From contig NZ_CVSV01000075.1 in the NCBI RefSeq assembly GCF_001180245.1, positions 1 to 64,000 on the forward strand: 64,000 nt of DNA, in the 5' to 3' direction. This DNA is from Prochlorococcus marinus. GTDB lineage: Bacteria > Cyanobacteriota > Cyanobacteriia > PCC-6307 > Cyanobiaceae. The position numbers were made by a program, and so were the translations under genes. A model generated the notes under the pieces. The model saw only the letters and a list, made by a program, of their open reading frames with translations. It was not told the origin of the DNA and ran no database searches. This document shows positions 1-6,198 of the stretch, piece after piece (the first letter of the stretch is position 1; every line of letters starts with the position of its first letter).

Positions 1-63
1 GAAATAAACAATTCAAAAATGAATTAGATCCCAAGTATGCCTTCTATGATTGTCTTCGTAGTT
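1..63. repeat. 63-bp perfect inverted repeat, left copy
   Basis: Identical to the reverse complement of 13242-13304 over all 63 bases seen. Together the copies bracket ~13 kb including the guanidine operon, and inverted repeats of this kind can support inversion by recombination. Confidence 0.85.
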
Positions 64-86
64 CAAGAAAAGGCAGCAATAACTAA
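1..86 (+). pseudogene. Truncated copy of twin-Cys microprotein
   Basis: The reading frame entering from the left edge matches the microprotein encoded at 13153-13317 on the other strand, residue for residue through its first CLRS. It then diverges at position 64 and stops at 84-86, so the second cysteine and the whole C-terminal half are missing. The 63 matching bases are identical to the reverse complement of 13242-13304, which implies a recent duplication or gene conversion. The start codon lies outside the window. Probably a non-functional fragment. Confidence 0.6.
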
Positions 87-282
87 AATTCACCGGTTCG
101 AATTTTTAAGCGAAAATATAGTAATGTGCATTTTTACACTAGGTTCAAAATTTACTTATAAAGGGACAGCTAATGATGACTTACCAACAGTTACGTCAAT
201 TTTTAAAAAAGTAAATGATGTTTGGAAAATTCACTGGATGCAAAGATCTACAGGAAATTCTGATTTATCTTTATGGGATTAG
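37..282 (+). CDS. NTF2/SnoaL-like C-terminal fragment in a chimeric ORF
   Basis: Only the last ~70 residues look like a real domain: alternating beta strands with FTYKGTANDD and WKIHWMQRSTG, resembling the C-terminal half of NTF2-like/SnoaL-like proteins. The N-terminal half of that fold is absent. The first ten codons come from the 63-bp repeat, read in a different frame from the microprotein it normally encodes. This looks like a gene whose 5' part was replaced by the repeat. It may still be translated from ATG 37, but it is more likely a remnant. Confidence 0.45.
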   Translation: MPSMIVFVVQEKAAITKIHRFEFLSENIVMCIFTLGSKFTYKGTANDDLPTVTSIFKKVNDVWKIHWMQRSTGNSDLSLWD

Positions 283-362
283 CAAAGTTAATATCTTTTT
301 TAATGGTGCTACTTCTTTTAGGTAGTTCATTTATTGGTTTAATTTTTTATTTTATAAAATAA
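273..362 (+). CDS. Small single-span membrane protein
   Basis: A 29-residue ORF starts with ATG inside the last codons of the preceding ORF (a 10-base overlap), suggesting translational coupling. It consists of one hydrophobic helix (ISFLMVLLLLGSSFIGLIFY) ending in a lysine. A perfect 11-bp hairpin with a T-run follows immediately, which supports a real transcript end. Function unknown. Confidence 0.45.
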   Translation: MGLAKLISFLMVLLLLGSSFIGLIFYFIK

Positions 363-369
363 ATAAATC

Positions 370-401
370 AAAAAGAAATACCCCGTTACTATTTCTTTTT
401 T
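370..401 (+). terminator. Rho-independent terminator
   Basis: Perfect stem AAAAAGAAATA / TATTTCTTTTT with the nine-base loop CCCCGTTAC, the 3' arm merging into a T-run. It lies directly downstream of the small membrane ORF at 273-362. Confidence 0.6.
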
Positions 402-813
402 AGAAAACAATTTCTTTTTTTATTAAGTAATTTGATTCTCAGGTAAAAATAAAAACTTTAGACAGACTAACCCCTATATCTAAAGCTAATAAAGCGATTA
501 GTAACTTACTCATTTTTTAGAACTCTCAACTATTTTTCTGTAAAGTTCTTCAGAAATAGGCTGCATAACCTTGTAAAAATCTGATTACAAATTAGTTATT
601 TTACAATTAATTTCTCGTTACTAAATATACGAATGTATGAATTTTTAAATAGGTAAATAATATCTTCACAATAAGTTTTTCTTATAACGTATTAATAAAT
701 ACTGAGTTCAAAACTTTAACGAATGTCCAAACTTTAAAAAAAGAAATTAGAAATCTTATTTCAAGTAAATAGATCCTCTGTAAGTGAGCTTTATTATCTT
801 TTCTTCTTGTTTT
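402..813. other. AT-rich stretch with no convincing gene
   Basis: Nothing of normal size is present. On the minus strand two micro-ORFs overlap by ATGA: 510-566 (18 residues, MQPISEELYRKIVESSKK) and 439-513 (24 residues, MSKLLIALLALDIGVS then SKVFIFT). The first has a weak AAGGT ribosome-binding site. They could be a coupled microprotein pair, but they are too short to support firmly. From 567 to 813 I see nothing recognisable. Confidence 0.3.
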
Positions 814-948
814 CTACAATATACGAATGACTTTCCATTGAAATACATGTTTACCATGATGCAGCTCCTGAACTTGCTCAAGTCCCCGTCCTATGGCTTG
901 AGTCGTACTGCGGTCTATCAGATGGTAGATCGGACGATTTTGTAGTAT
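814..948 (-). pseudogene. GC-rich fragment of unknown protein, or ncRNA
   Basis: The minus-strand frame between stops at 949-951 and 814-816 reads as a plausible protein tail, with LIDRSTTQAIGRG, EQVQELHHGKH and VFQWKVIRIL as its last residues. Its GC content is clearly above the very AT-rich surroundings. No ATG, GTG or TTG precedes the protein-like part, so it is either a remnant of a transferred gene or not translated. The same strand has a consensus promoter just upstream (962-990) and a CTCAAG/CTTGAG hairpin, which also fits a structured small RNA. Confidence 0.35.
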
Positions 949-961
949 TCACTACAATCTA

Positions 962-990
962 TTTATAAAGTATTTATACTTAGATGTCAA
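962..990 (-). promoter_or_regulatory. Consensus sigma-70 type promoter
   Basis: On the minus strand TTGACA (985-990) and TATAAA (962-967) are separated by exactly 17 bases. Transcription would start near 955 and run leftwards through 948-814, immediately at the edge of that ORF, giving a leaderless mRNA or a non-coding RNA. Confidence 0.5.
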
Positions 991-993
991 CAA

Positions 994-1140
994 TTAATAG
1001 AAACTAAACTTCAATTTAAAGTTAGATTCTGCTCTCACAAACAGTCTAAAAAGAATATAGAACATATAACTACGAGTAACTCCCATCAAAACTGAAACAA
1101 ATGCTAAAACTACGCAAATAGGGCAGTGTGGGAATCCCAT
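994..1140 (-). CDS. Small membrane protein with CPIC motif
   Basis: A 48-residue ORF begins MGFPHCPICVV and continues into a hydrophobic segment (VLAFVSVLMG) and a second semi-hydrophobic stretch ending in basic residues. Its ATG shares one base with the stop of the upstream ORF (TAATG), a classic coupling arrangement. The HCPIC sequence could bind metal or be redox active, but that is a guess. No family recognised. Confidence 0.45.
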   Translation of the reverse strand: MGFPHCPICVVLAFVSVLMGVTRSYMFYILFRLFVRAESNFKLKFSFY

Positions 1141-1235
1141 TATTTATTTTCCAATATAAATTTTAATTCAGCCTCTGCTTTATAAATATCAATTCTTCTC
1201 TTAAGTAGTTTAAAAAATTTAGTTATTTTTTTCAC
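1140..1235 (-). CDS. Small basic protein, coupled to next ORF
   Basis: A 31-residue ORF with a GTG start preceded by AAGAAGG at a suitable distance. It is rich in Lys/Arg and predicted helical: KKITKFFKLLKRR then AEAELKFILENK. The stop overlaps the start of the CPIC membrane ORF by one base. Unknown function; the overlap is the main evidence that both are translated. Confidence 0.4.
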   Translation of the reverse strand: MKKITKFFKLLKRRIDIYKAEAELKFILENK

Positions 1236-1237
1236 AA

Positions 1238-1336
1238 TTAAACCTTCTTTGGCATCAATAATAATATTATTCTTAGAATAAATATATCAATGAGCAAAAA
1301 TACTGAATCCATTGATATAACTAATGTTTGTAACAT
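1238..1336 (-). CDS. Possible small hydrophobic protein
   Basis: A 32-residue hydrophobic ORF (MLQTLVISMDSVFLLIDIFI, ending MPKKV) ends three bases before the GTG of the next minus-strand ORF, making a possible three-gene micro-operon. A perfect 10-bp inverted repeat, TATATCAATG (1283-1292) with CATTGATATA (1310-1319), lies inside it, so the sequence may be selected for structure rather than coding. Confidence 0.3.
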   Translation of the reverse strand: MLQTLVISMDSVFLLIDIFILRIILLLMPKKV

Positions 1337-1421
1337 TATTATACAATAAACAACACTGACATTTGCTCAGATACTCTTGATCAATTAACCAATAAAGGCT
1401 TATTCAAAATTAAATATAATA

Positions 1422-1538
1422 ATGGGAGATCTAGTTACCTTGCAGTGCTATTTTTCTTTTGCTAAAAAAACAGAGCAAAAACAGAGCGGGCTAAAGTCCA
1501 ATACTCCACGAAGATTTAGTCCGCCACCTAAATCCTGA
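1422..1538 (+). CDS. Possible small basic protein over a GC-rich hairpin
   Basis: A 38-residue ORF from ATG 1422. Its second half is unusually rich in Lys, Arg, Ser and Pro (KSNTPRRFSPPPKS) and higher in GC than its surroundings. It contains the direct repeat AAAAACAGAGC (twice in tandem) and a 10-bp hairpin. No family recognised; it may be a remnant of a larger gene or structured RNA. Confidence 0.25.
   Translation: MGDLVTLQCYFSFAKKTEQKQSGLKSNTPRRFSPPPKS
1486..1524. other. GC-rich hairpin, 10-bp stem
   Basis: GCGGGCTAAA (1486-1495) pairs with TTTAGTCCGC (1515-1524), with one G-T wobble, enclosing a 19-base loop. There is no T-run downstream, so it is not an ordinary terminator. It stands out in the AT-rich region and may be part of a small RNA or a mobile-element remnant. 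Confidence 0.35.
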
Positions 1539-1669
1539 GAGTGCGAATTTATCTTAATTAATATACAACTATGTTTTATAAGGTAAATATCTTGATTGCG
1601 CAATAAATTTATTTTGTATATTGCTATTACAAAAATGATTAGTTTATTTAAATTAGTTACTAAATCCTC

Positions 1670-1789
1670 GTGGAGAAAGCTTTATTAAATTTCTTTTACT
1701 GGTTACTGATAAGATCAGCCGAATCTCATTATGGAGAATCATTTGTATCTCTAGAAGTTCCTTCTAATTCAATCAAAAGTTTTTCTTGA
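1670..1789 (+). CDS. Microprotein, paralogue of 12744-12851
   Basis: A 39-residue ORF with a GTG start. It aligns without gaps over ~24 residues to the ORF at 12744-12851: both read xEKxxLNFxYWxLxxSAESxYGxS and continue to a shared EVP. A conserved aromatic/hydrophobic helix followed by SAES-YG suggests a small membrane-associated protein. Paralogy is the main reason for accepting it; no Shine-Dalgarno is obvious. Function unknown. Confidence 0.45.
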   Translation: MEKALLNFFYWLLIRSAESHYGESFVSLEVPSNSIKSFS

Positions 1790-1934
1790 CTTTAAAAAGT
1801 TTTTAATTCTTAAATTCATAGCTTTTTGAAAATTGAAAAACTAATTTGAATTAAGTTGGTTAATTATCTCTATTGCAAATAAAAATAAGGTTGTTAATCT
1901 TGCACTTAAAGAAGAAACTTAATTTCTTAAACTG

Positions 1935-2144
1935 ATGCAATTTGATTATTCAAATTTCAATGAAGATGATGGCCTCATGTCCATAGAAGATTTAAAGGCT
2001 TTACGTCTTCGAAAAAAGAAAATTGAAAGTGATAAGAAAGCTAGAAAGTATATCCTGGATATAAATCAAAGATTTAGAAAAATAAGTACCAGCAAAAGTA
2101 ATAACTTTCTAAGGAATATGAACCCTTTTAAAAAGGCCGCATAA
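1935..2144 (+). CDS. Conserved-looking small basic hypothetical protein
   Basis: A 69-residue protein with an acidic start (MQFDYSNFNEDDG) and a strongly basic, helical remainder (LKALRLRKKKIESDKKARKY, then a Lys-rich tail). It is soluble in appearance, with no signal peptide or cysteines. The composition would suit RNA or ribosome association, but that is inference only. A hairpin resembling a terminator follows at 2232-2260. Confidence 0.6.
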   Translation: MQFDYSNFNEDDGLMSIEDLKALRLRKKKIESDKKARKYILDINQRFRKISTSKSNNFLRNMNPFKKAA

Positions 2145-2470
2145 ATTGTTAATCTTGATTTTATTAATTTGTTTAACTTTGCAACTTTCAGAGTAAGATT
2201 TTAATGGTGTTTCTTTGGAAGAGTTTCACCAAGAGGGGTCGATTTTTGGCCCCTTCTTTGCGGAGATATTTTGTAATTGAAACTCGTTATAAAATTAAAG
2301 TAATAATTTCCTAGAAGGGTAAAATAATGCAAATCTTTTGTTAAAAGTTTTTTATTACCACTTAATGAAAACTTTATATCCTTAACTAAATCCTCTTATT
2401 CAAAAAACAAAAGTTTTAGCTTATGGACCATTTCCCATAATTTATTGAATTTTTTCATTTGCGATTTTTA
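2145..2470. other. Intergenic, terminator only
   Basis: Apart from the hairpin at 2232-2260 I see no supported feature. A 20-residue minus-strand ORF (MKKFNKLWEMVHKLKLLFFE) lies near 2399-2458 but has no independent support. Confidence 0.4.
2232..2260 (+). terminator. Terminator-like hairpin
   Basis: AGGGGTC (2234-2240) pairs with GGCCCCT (2248-2254) around a T-rich loop, with one wobble pair. The following tract (TCTTTG) is only moderately T-rich. It lies 90 bases after the ORF at 1935-2144. Confidence 0.45.
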
Positions 2471-2674
2471 ATGGCTTCACCTACAAGTTGGGAATTCTAC
2501 AAAGAAGTTGAAACTAAAACTCTATGGGTCAATATTATTACCCAAAATTTAGAAGGAGTAGCTATTTTGATCAATAAATGGTGGAAGACAAGATATCCAG
2601 CATACAAAATCAGAATAGTTTCTAAAAAAGAATTTGAGCTAATAAAAATGCAATCTAAGAAAAAGGAGCAATAA
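2471..2674 (+). CDS. Small hypothetical protein
   Basis: A 67-residue protein starting MASPTSWEFYKEVETKTLWV. I chose ATG 2471; a TTG four codons upstream is possible but less likely. It contains a Trp-rich helix (INKWWKTRYPAYKIRI) and a Lys-rich tail ending KKKEQ. No cysteines, signal peptide or recognised domain. Coding status is supported by amino-acid composition and length; function unknown. Confidence 0.6.
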   Translation: MASPTSWEFYKEVETKTLWVNIITQNLEGVAILINKWWKTRYPAYKIRIVSKKEFELIKMQSKKKEQ

Positions 2675-2750
2675 AATTATTCTTTGGTAAATATTGATGC
2701 TAAACATTAAATTTTTTCAGCTATTATAAAGGCAAAAAATTAAGGAACAA

Positions 2751-2906
2751 ATGAACTCTGCATTTGCAAAAGTCTCAAATTTGAAAGTTAACAGGGCTGC
2801 TAAAATAGCTATTACTCTCGCGTCATCAACTTTCTTTTTATATGCCTTGGGTCAAGCACCAATTTTTAAAAATATTCTTGCAGGTGCCTTCTCTTGCTCT
2901 GGCTAA
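2751..2906 (+). CDS. Small membrane-anchored microprotein
   Basis: A 51-residue protein preceded by AAGGAA. The N-terminus is hydrophilic and basic, followed by one hydrophobic segment (IAITLASSTFFLYALG) and a short C-terminus ending FSCSG. A terminator hairpin follows at 2974-2996, so it is likely a monocistronic gene. The 20-bp near-palindromic repeat sits between its stop and that terminator. Function unknown. Confidence 0.55.
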   Translation: MNSAFAKVSNLKVNRAAKIAITLASSTFFLYALGQAPIFKNILAGAFSCSG

Positions 2907-2950
2907 ATAAATACTGCTTTTTAGAGAAGCTAAAAAGCTAAAATAGACTG

Positions 2951-2970
2951 TGATTGACAGTCGATCTAAA
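2951..2970 (+). repeat. 20-bp near-palindromic repeat, copy 1
   Basis: TGATTGACAGTCGATCTAAA is identical to 15505-15524. Its core GATTGAC-A-GTCGATC is a 15-bp dyad with one mismatch, as expected for a dimeric protein-binding site. It contains TTGACA, but no -10 box is correctly placed. Confidence 0.55.
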
Positions 2971-2973
2971 CTT

Positions 2974-2996
2974 AGAGGGACAAACCCCTCTTTTTT
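2974..2996 (+). terminator. Rho-independent terminator
   Basis: AGAGGG / CCCTCT stem with a six-base loop (ACAAAC), followed by six Ts. It terminates the ORF at 2751-2906. Confidence 0.7.
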
Positions 2997-3056
2997 AATG
3001 ATTAATAGATTTATTTATGAAAAGATAATGACTCTTCTTATCTCTTTTTTTAGCTG

Positions 3057-3185
3057 ATGAATATTTCCCCGCACCTATTAATTGATGCTGTGATATTAAG
3101 CGCTGCCCTTACGATAACTTTGGTATTAAGAGCAAAAGGTAATGCTGCCAAAAAAGAAAAAGAAAAAGAAAAAGAAAATAGATGA
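3057..3185 (+). CDS. Small membrane protein with KE-repeat tail
   Basis: A 42-residue protein with one transmembrane helix (LLIDAVILSAALTITLVL) then a charged tail KKEKEKEKE encoded by a GAAAAA hexamer repeated about four times. The in-frame hexamer could expand or contract without a frameshift. Its TGA overlaps the ATG of the next gene (ATGA), and that gene overlaps the following one in the same way, so three tiny membrane proteins form a coupled operon. Function unknown. Confidence 0.55.
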   Translation: MNISPHLLIDAVILSAALTITLVLRAKGNAAKKEKEKEKENR

Positions 3186-3319
3186 TTACTAAAGAAGAAA
3201 ATAAATTTAAAAAACCTAAATTATATAGATTTTGGAACTTTCTTATTTATGGAAGTTCAATAGCTATTGGATTTTTCTTAGTTTATTTATATTCTGCTTA
3301 TGTCTTTATAAATAAATGA
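3182..3319 (+). CDS. Small membrane protein, middle of coupled trio
   Basis: A 45-residue protein: a basic N-terminus (MITKEENKFKKPKLYRF) followed by one transmembrane segment (FLIYGSSIAIGFFLVYLY). It overlaps both neighbours by four bases, strong evidence that all three are translated. The positive-inside rule would put the N-terminus in the cytoplasm. No named family; such small single-span proteins often join photosynthetic or NDH complexes, but nothing here proves that. Confidence 0.55.
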   Translation: MITKEENKFKKPKLYRFWNFLIYGSSIAIGFFLVYLYSAYVFINK

Positions 3320-3411
3320 CTTACTTGTACGGTATAGCGATTACTTATGGGGTTGTGAGTCTTTTATTGCTTGGTGGATTTGCATACTTTACTTTTAAAA
3401 TTAAACGCTAA
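3316..3411 (+). CDS. Small membrane protein, last of coupled trio
   Basis: A 31-residue protein, nearly all one transmembrane helix (GIAITYGVVSLLLLGGFAYF) with the basic end KIKR. Start overlaps the previous stop as ATGA. The next ORF begins five bases after its stop, so the transcript probably continues. Confidence 0.5.
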   Translation: MTYLYGIAITYGVVSLLLLGGFAYFTFKIKR

Positions 3412-3416
3412 TTTTT

Positions 3417-3542
3417 ATGTCATCTTCAATGAAAGATTTCTTAGATAAATTTTTTGATTTATGTAGAGAATATCAACAAGAAATTCCACCTCAAAAGATG
3501 GCTGAGATTTTAAGAGAATATGCAGATAGATTAGATGAATGA
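3417..3542 (+). CDS. Small soluble helical protein
   Basis: A 41-residue soluble, acidic, helical protein (KDFLDKFFDLCREYQQEI, then PPQKMAEILREYADRLDE). It begins five bases after the small-membrane-protein trio and is probably cotranscribed. Amphipathic heptad-like leucine/phenylalanine spacing suggests a short coiled coil or partner-binding helix. Function unknown. Confidence 0.5.
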   Translation: MSSSMKDFLDKFFDLCREYQQEIPPQKMAEILREYADRLDE

Positions 3543-3778
3543 TAGATACTGGCAGACATGAGAAAATATTAAGAGAATATAATCTCTAGGAAAATTTAAA
3601 CCAATTTTTTTTAAGTTAGAATAAATTCTTTGAAGATATTTTCCTTGCAATCATTTATAATTTGAGAATTTTTTTTGATCCTTAATCCGTACAATTTTGT
3701 TCCTCTTACCGCACATATAAAACTTGAAATTTACTATTCAAATGAATTAAGACATAGTTGTAGTAAAGGTTAAGTCTT

Positions 3779-3931
3779 ATGGCACTAAATGACACATTTA
3801 CTATCCAAGAAATTAATTTGGATAAAAAAAATCTTTCATATGACAATAAGCTAAAAGAAATGGAAGCTTATTGGAATATCGAATGTGCAGAACATCCGAG
3901 TAACAACCATTGCAAGATTTTTTGTGATTGA
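3779..3931 (+). CDS. Cys-rich microprotein, EC-P-C-C family
   Basis: A 50-residue protein ending in the pattern ECxxxPxxxxCxxxC (IECAEHPSNNHCKIFCD). The ORF at 4134-4280 ends with the same spacing (KECIDYPNQEDCLVCC), so they are paralogues. The N-terminal part is polar and helical; there is no signal peptide. The three spaced cysteines could bind metal or form a disulphide. Function unknown. Confidence 0.55.
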   Translation: MALNDTFTIQEINLDKKNLSYDNKLKEMEAYWNIECAEHPSNNHCKIFCD

Positions 3932-4016
3932 AACTTTAACTTTTAGGTATTCTTACGCTTGATTTTTACTTAATACCCATACTAAAGAATAATCAGTTAG
4001 AAAGGAGGCCAAGCAA

Positions 4017-4118
4017 ATGACTAATTTAGGTATAGAAATTTTATTTTGGGCAATTTTAATTTCTTATTTGGGATTAAGGTTTTCTCAAACTTGGAATGGA
4101 TTCAAAAAACAGTATTAA
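4017..4118 (+). CDS. Small membrane protein with strong ribosome-binding site
   Basis: A 33-residue protein preceded by AAAGGAGG at ideal spacing, one of the best ribosome-binding sites in the window. It begins MTNLGIEILFWAILISYLGL, one transmembrane helix, then a basic tail. The start resembles the ORF at 13076-12984 (MTNLAIELL), which also has a perfect AAGGAGG. The strong site suggests high expression. Function unknown. Confidence 0.55.
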   Translation: MTNLGIEILFWAILISYLGLRFSQTWNGFKKQY

Positions 4119-4133
4119 TTTGGAGAATAGAAA

Positions 4134-4280
4134 ATGAAACTACAAACTCAGTTCACGGTTCCAAACAAAGAATTAAAAGATCTTGATTATGTTAAGAAAG
4201 TAGTTTTCTTAAAAGAAACTTTGAATAAAGAATGTATAGATTATCCAAATCAAGAAGATTGCTTGGTTTGTTGCAATTAA
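4134..4280 (+). CDS. Cys-rich microprotein, paralogue of 3779-3931
   Basis: A 48-residue protein 15 bases downstream of the small membrane gene at 4017 and probably cotranscribed with it; GGAGAATAG precedes the ATG. The C-terminus carries ECxxxPxxxxCxxCC, aligning with the ORF at 3779-3931. The extra adjacent cysteine is specific to this copy. Soluble, no signal peptide. Function unknown. Confidence 0.55.
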   Translation: MKLQTQFTVPNKELKDLDYVKKVVFLKETLNKECIDYPNQEDCLVCCN

Positions 4281-4360
4281 AAATAATAAAATAGCTGTTT
4301 TTCAAAAGAAAATAAAATTTTTATTAGTATTTATAAATTTTCTAAAAGGGAGTTAGCACT

Positions 4361-4879
4361 ATGGAATTAAGATTCTTCCCAATAAATGTTTTTAGAGAAA
4401 CCCCAAAAGTAATATTCTTCGATGCAGGCATAGATACTTCTAATGGTTCTGATGTTGTGATACATTCTGGGGAAGCTATATCTCCTCCAGATGATTTAGA
4501 AGATGAGCAATATTACGTTCACTATCATCAAACTGACTACAACTTAGTTATCACCGGAGAAAGGAAATTTGTTTTAATAAATCCTTTGTGGGATGAACCA
4601 CATCACGTGATTTATTTAAATAGATCTATGGGAGCATTAGAAATTCCTATCGGAACTTATCATAGATCTATCTCAGGGAAAGAAGGTAGTATTGTTTTAA
4701 ACCAACCCAAGAGAGATAAATTTTTTAATCCTTCTAAAGAATTTATCCCTCAAAAATTAGACAAAATTAATTTAATTAAGGCAAGAAATAGTCCACCTGT
4801 TTATTGGATTTACGAAAATAACAAACTCATAAGAGTCAATTTTAATCCTCTAGAAAGAAAAATTAAAACTCTTGTTTAA
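4361..4879 (+). CDS. Conserved hypothetical protein, cupin-like
   Basis: A 172-residue soluble protein preceded by AAAAGGGAG. The central part has closely spaced histidines and short beta strands (YYVHYHQTDYNLVITGERKF, then WDEPHHVIYL and GTYHRS) in an order that resembles the RmlC-like cupin barrel, where such histidines bind a metal or sugar. I do not recognise a specific family. The next gene starts two bases after the stop (TAAAATG), so the two are likely one operon. Confidence 0.65.
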   Translation: MELRFFPINVFRETPKVIFFDAGIDTSNGSDVVIHSGEAISPPDDLEDEQYYVHYHQTDYNLVITGERKFVLINPLWDEPHHVIYLNRSMGALEIPIGTYHRSISGKEGSIVLNQPKRDKFFNPSKEFIPQKLDKINLIKARNSPPVYWIYENNKLIRVNFNPLERKIKTLV

Positions 4880-4880
4880 A

Positions 4881-5735
4881 ATGAAAAAACATATATCCCC
4901 TAGTAATAATTTAAAAAACCTGAATTTAATTATTAATTCTGATACTTATAAATTGGCTCACGAAGATATTGGCCTACTAAGCCGAAATGAAATGCGTGGA
5001 GTTAGAATGCTTCTTGAAATTACTAAACCAGATTTAATACTTGAAGAAAATAAAATTCTTTCAACCATAATTATTTTTGGAGGCGCAAGCATTACAGAAG
5101 AATCAAATACAAAAAAGAGAATTGAAAATATAAAAGAATTAATTAAAAAAAATCATAAATCGATACTTCTAAAACGAAATTTAAATAGATTAAAAAATTT
5201 GCTTCTAATGAGTAATTACTATCAATCTGCAAGGGAGTTTTCAAAACTTGCTTCAATTAATAATCAAAATAAAAACTGTAATTCTCATGTGATTGTTACA
5301 GGTGGTGGGCCTGGAATTATGGAAGCTGCTAATAGAGGTGCATTTGAAGCAAATTGTAAGTCTATAGGGTTAAATATCAGTCTCCCTAATGAACAAATAC
5401 CAAATGCTTTTATAACTCCCGGTCTTTGCTTTAAATTTAATTATTTTGCATTAAGAAAGATCCATTTTGTTATGCGATCAGTAGCTGCCGTATTTTTTCC
5501 TGGAGGTTTTGGAACACTAGATGAATTATTTGAACTATTGACACTTTGTCAAACAGGAATGAAAACTAAAATCCCAATCATACTTTTTGGTAAGCAGTAT
5601 TGGAATAAGGTAATTAACTTTGATTATCTAGCTGATCTTGGATTGATTGAAGATAAACATTTAAATCTTTTCAAATATGCAGACACTGCATCAGAAGCAT
5701 GGGAAATTATCAAATCATCAAAAATCTCAGATTAA
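4881..5735 (+). CDS. LOG/TIGR00730-like Rossmann nucleotide-binding protein
   Basis: A 284-residue protein. ATG 4881 is preferred to a TTG three codons earlier because that one overlaps the upstream stop. It has the family hallmarks: FGGAS near residue 60, GGGPGIMEAANRGA near residue 145, and the PGGFGTLDELFE signature near residue 210. Relatives with PGGxGTxxE cleave nucleotide 5'-monophosphates (cytokinin-activating LOG proteins) or have unknown roles and were long misannotated as lysine decarboxylases. This longer bacterial form is typical of picocyanobacteria; its substrate cannot be told from sequence. Confidence 0.85.
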   Translation: MKKHISPSNNLKNLNLIINSDTYKLAHEDIGLLSRNEMRGVRMLLEITKPDLILEENKILSTIIIFGGASITEESNTKKRIENIKELIKKNHKSILLKRNLNRLKNLLLMSNYYQSAREFSKLASINNQNKNCNSHVIVTGGGPGIMEAANRGAFEANCKSIGLNISLPNEQIPNAFITPGLCFKFNYFALRKIHFVMRSVAAVFFPGGFGTLDELFELLTLCQTGMKTKIPIILFGKQYWNKVINFDYLADLGLIEDKHLNLFKYADTASEAWEIIKSSKISD

Positions 5736-5762
5736 AAGCAAACTAGTTATTTTAAAAAAAAG

Positions 5763-6080
5763 TTAGTTACTTAATTTATAATTTGTTTTAACAACTTTTA
5801 TTATTGAATCTTGTGGCTCTTCACTTGGGAAACAATTAATAATCCTATATTTTCCTCCTTTTTTATCAGTCTCAACAACTGTAAATTTAACGTATTTACC
5901 AATTCCATCTCTTAAATCCTTCACTTCAGTTTTTATTATCTCTTCTTTATCATTTTCGATGATACGAGATTTACCTCCGCAACTTAATAAAGCGTTCTCC
6001 TCAGTGAGAAAAAACTCTTTGTCATTACTGCAAGAAGATATGAAAGATAAAGAGACAATTATTAGAATAAAATTTTTCAT
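5763..6080 (-). CDS. Putative lipoprotein
   Basis: A 105-residue protein with a hydrophobic signal peptide (MKNFILIIVSLSFISSC) ending in a lipobox-type cysteine at about residue 15, so it should be lipid-anchored. ATG 6080 is preferred over an upstream TTG. The mature part is hydrophilic, with a second cysteine pair position (LSCGG, INCFP). No known domain. It lies just beyond the end of the guanidine operon, after a ~120-base gap. Confidence 0.6.
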   Translation of the reverse strand: MKNFILIIVSLSFISSCSNDKEFFLTEENALLSCGGKSRIIENDKEEIIKTEVKDLRDGIGKYVKFTVVETDKKGGKYRIINCFPSEEPQDSIIKVVKTNYKLSN

Positions 6081-6198
6081 AATCAACTGTTTTAATCAAC
6101 TACATTATCAATAAGGCCTATTAAACATAAAGTTAAATACCTACCAAATTAAAAATTTAATTAAATTAATAATATCAGTGCAATAAATAGAAATTATC

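Noticed and set aside
90..110. GGTTCGAAT resembling a tRNA T-arm
   Set aside because: No acceptor, D or anticodon stems can be built around it; it lies in the NTF2-like reading frame.
3600..3730. Minus-strand frame reading ICAVRGTKLYGLRIKK
   Set aside because: It looks protein-like but has no start codon, paralogue or ribosome-binding site in the window.
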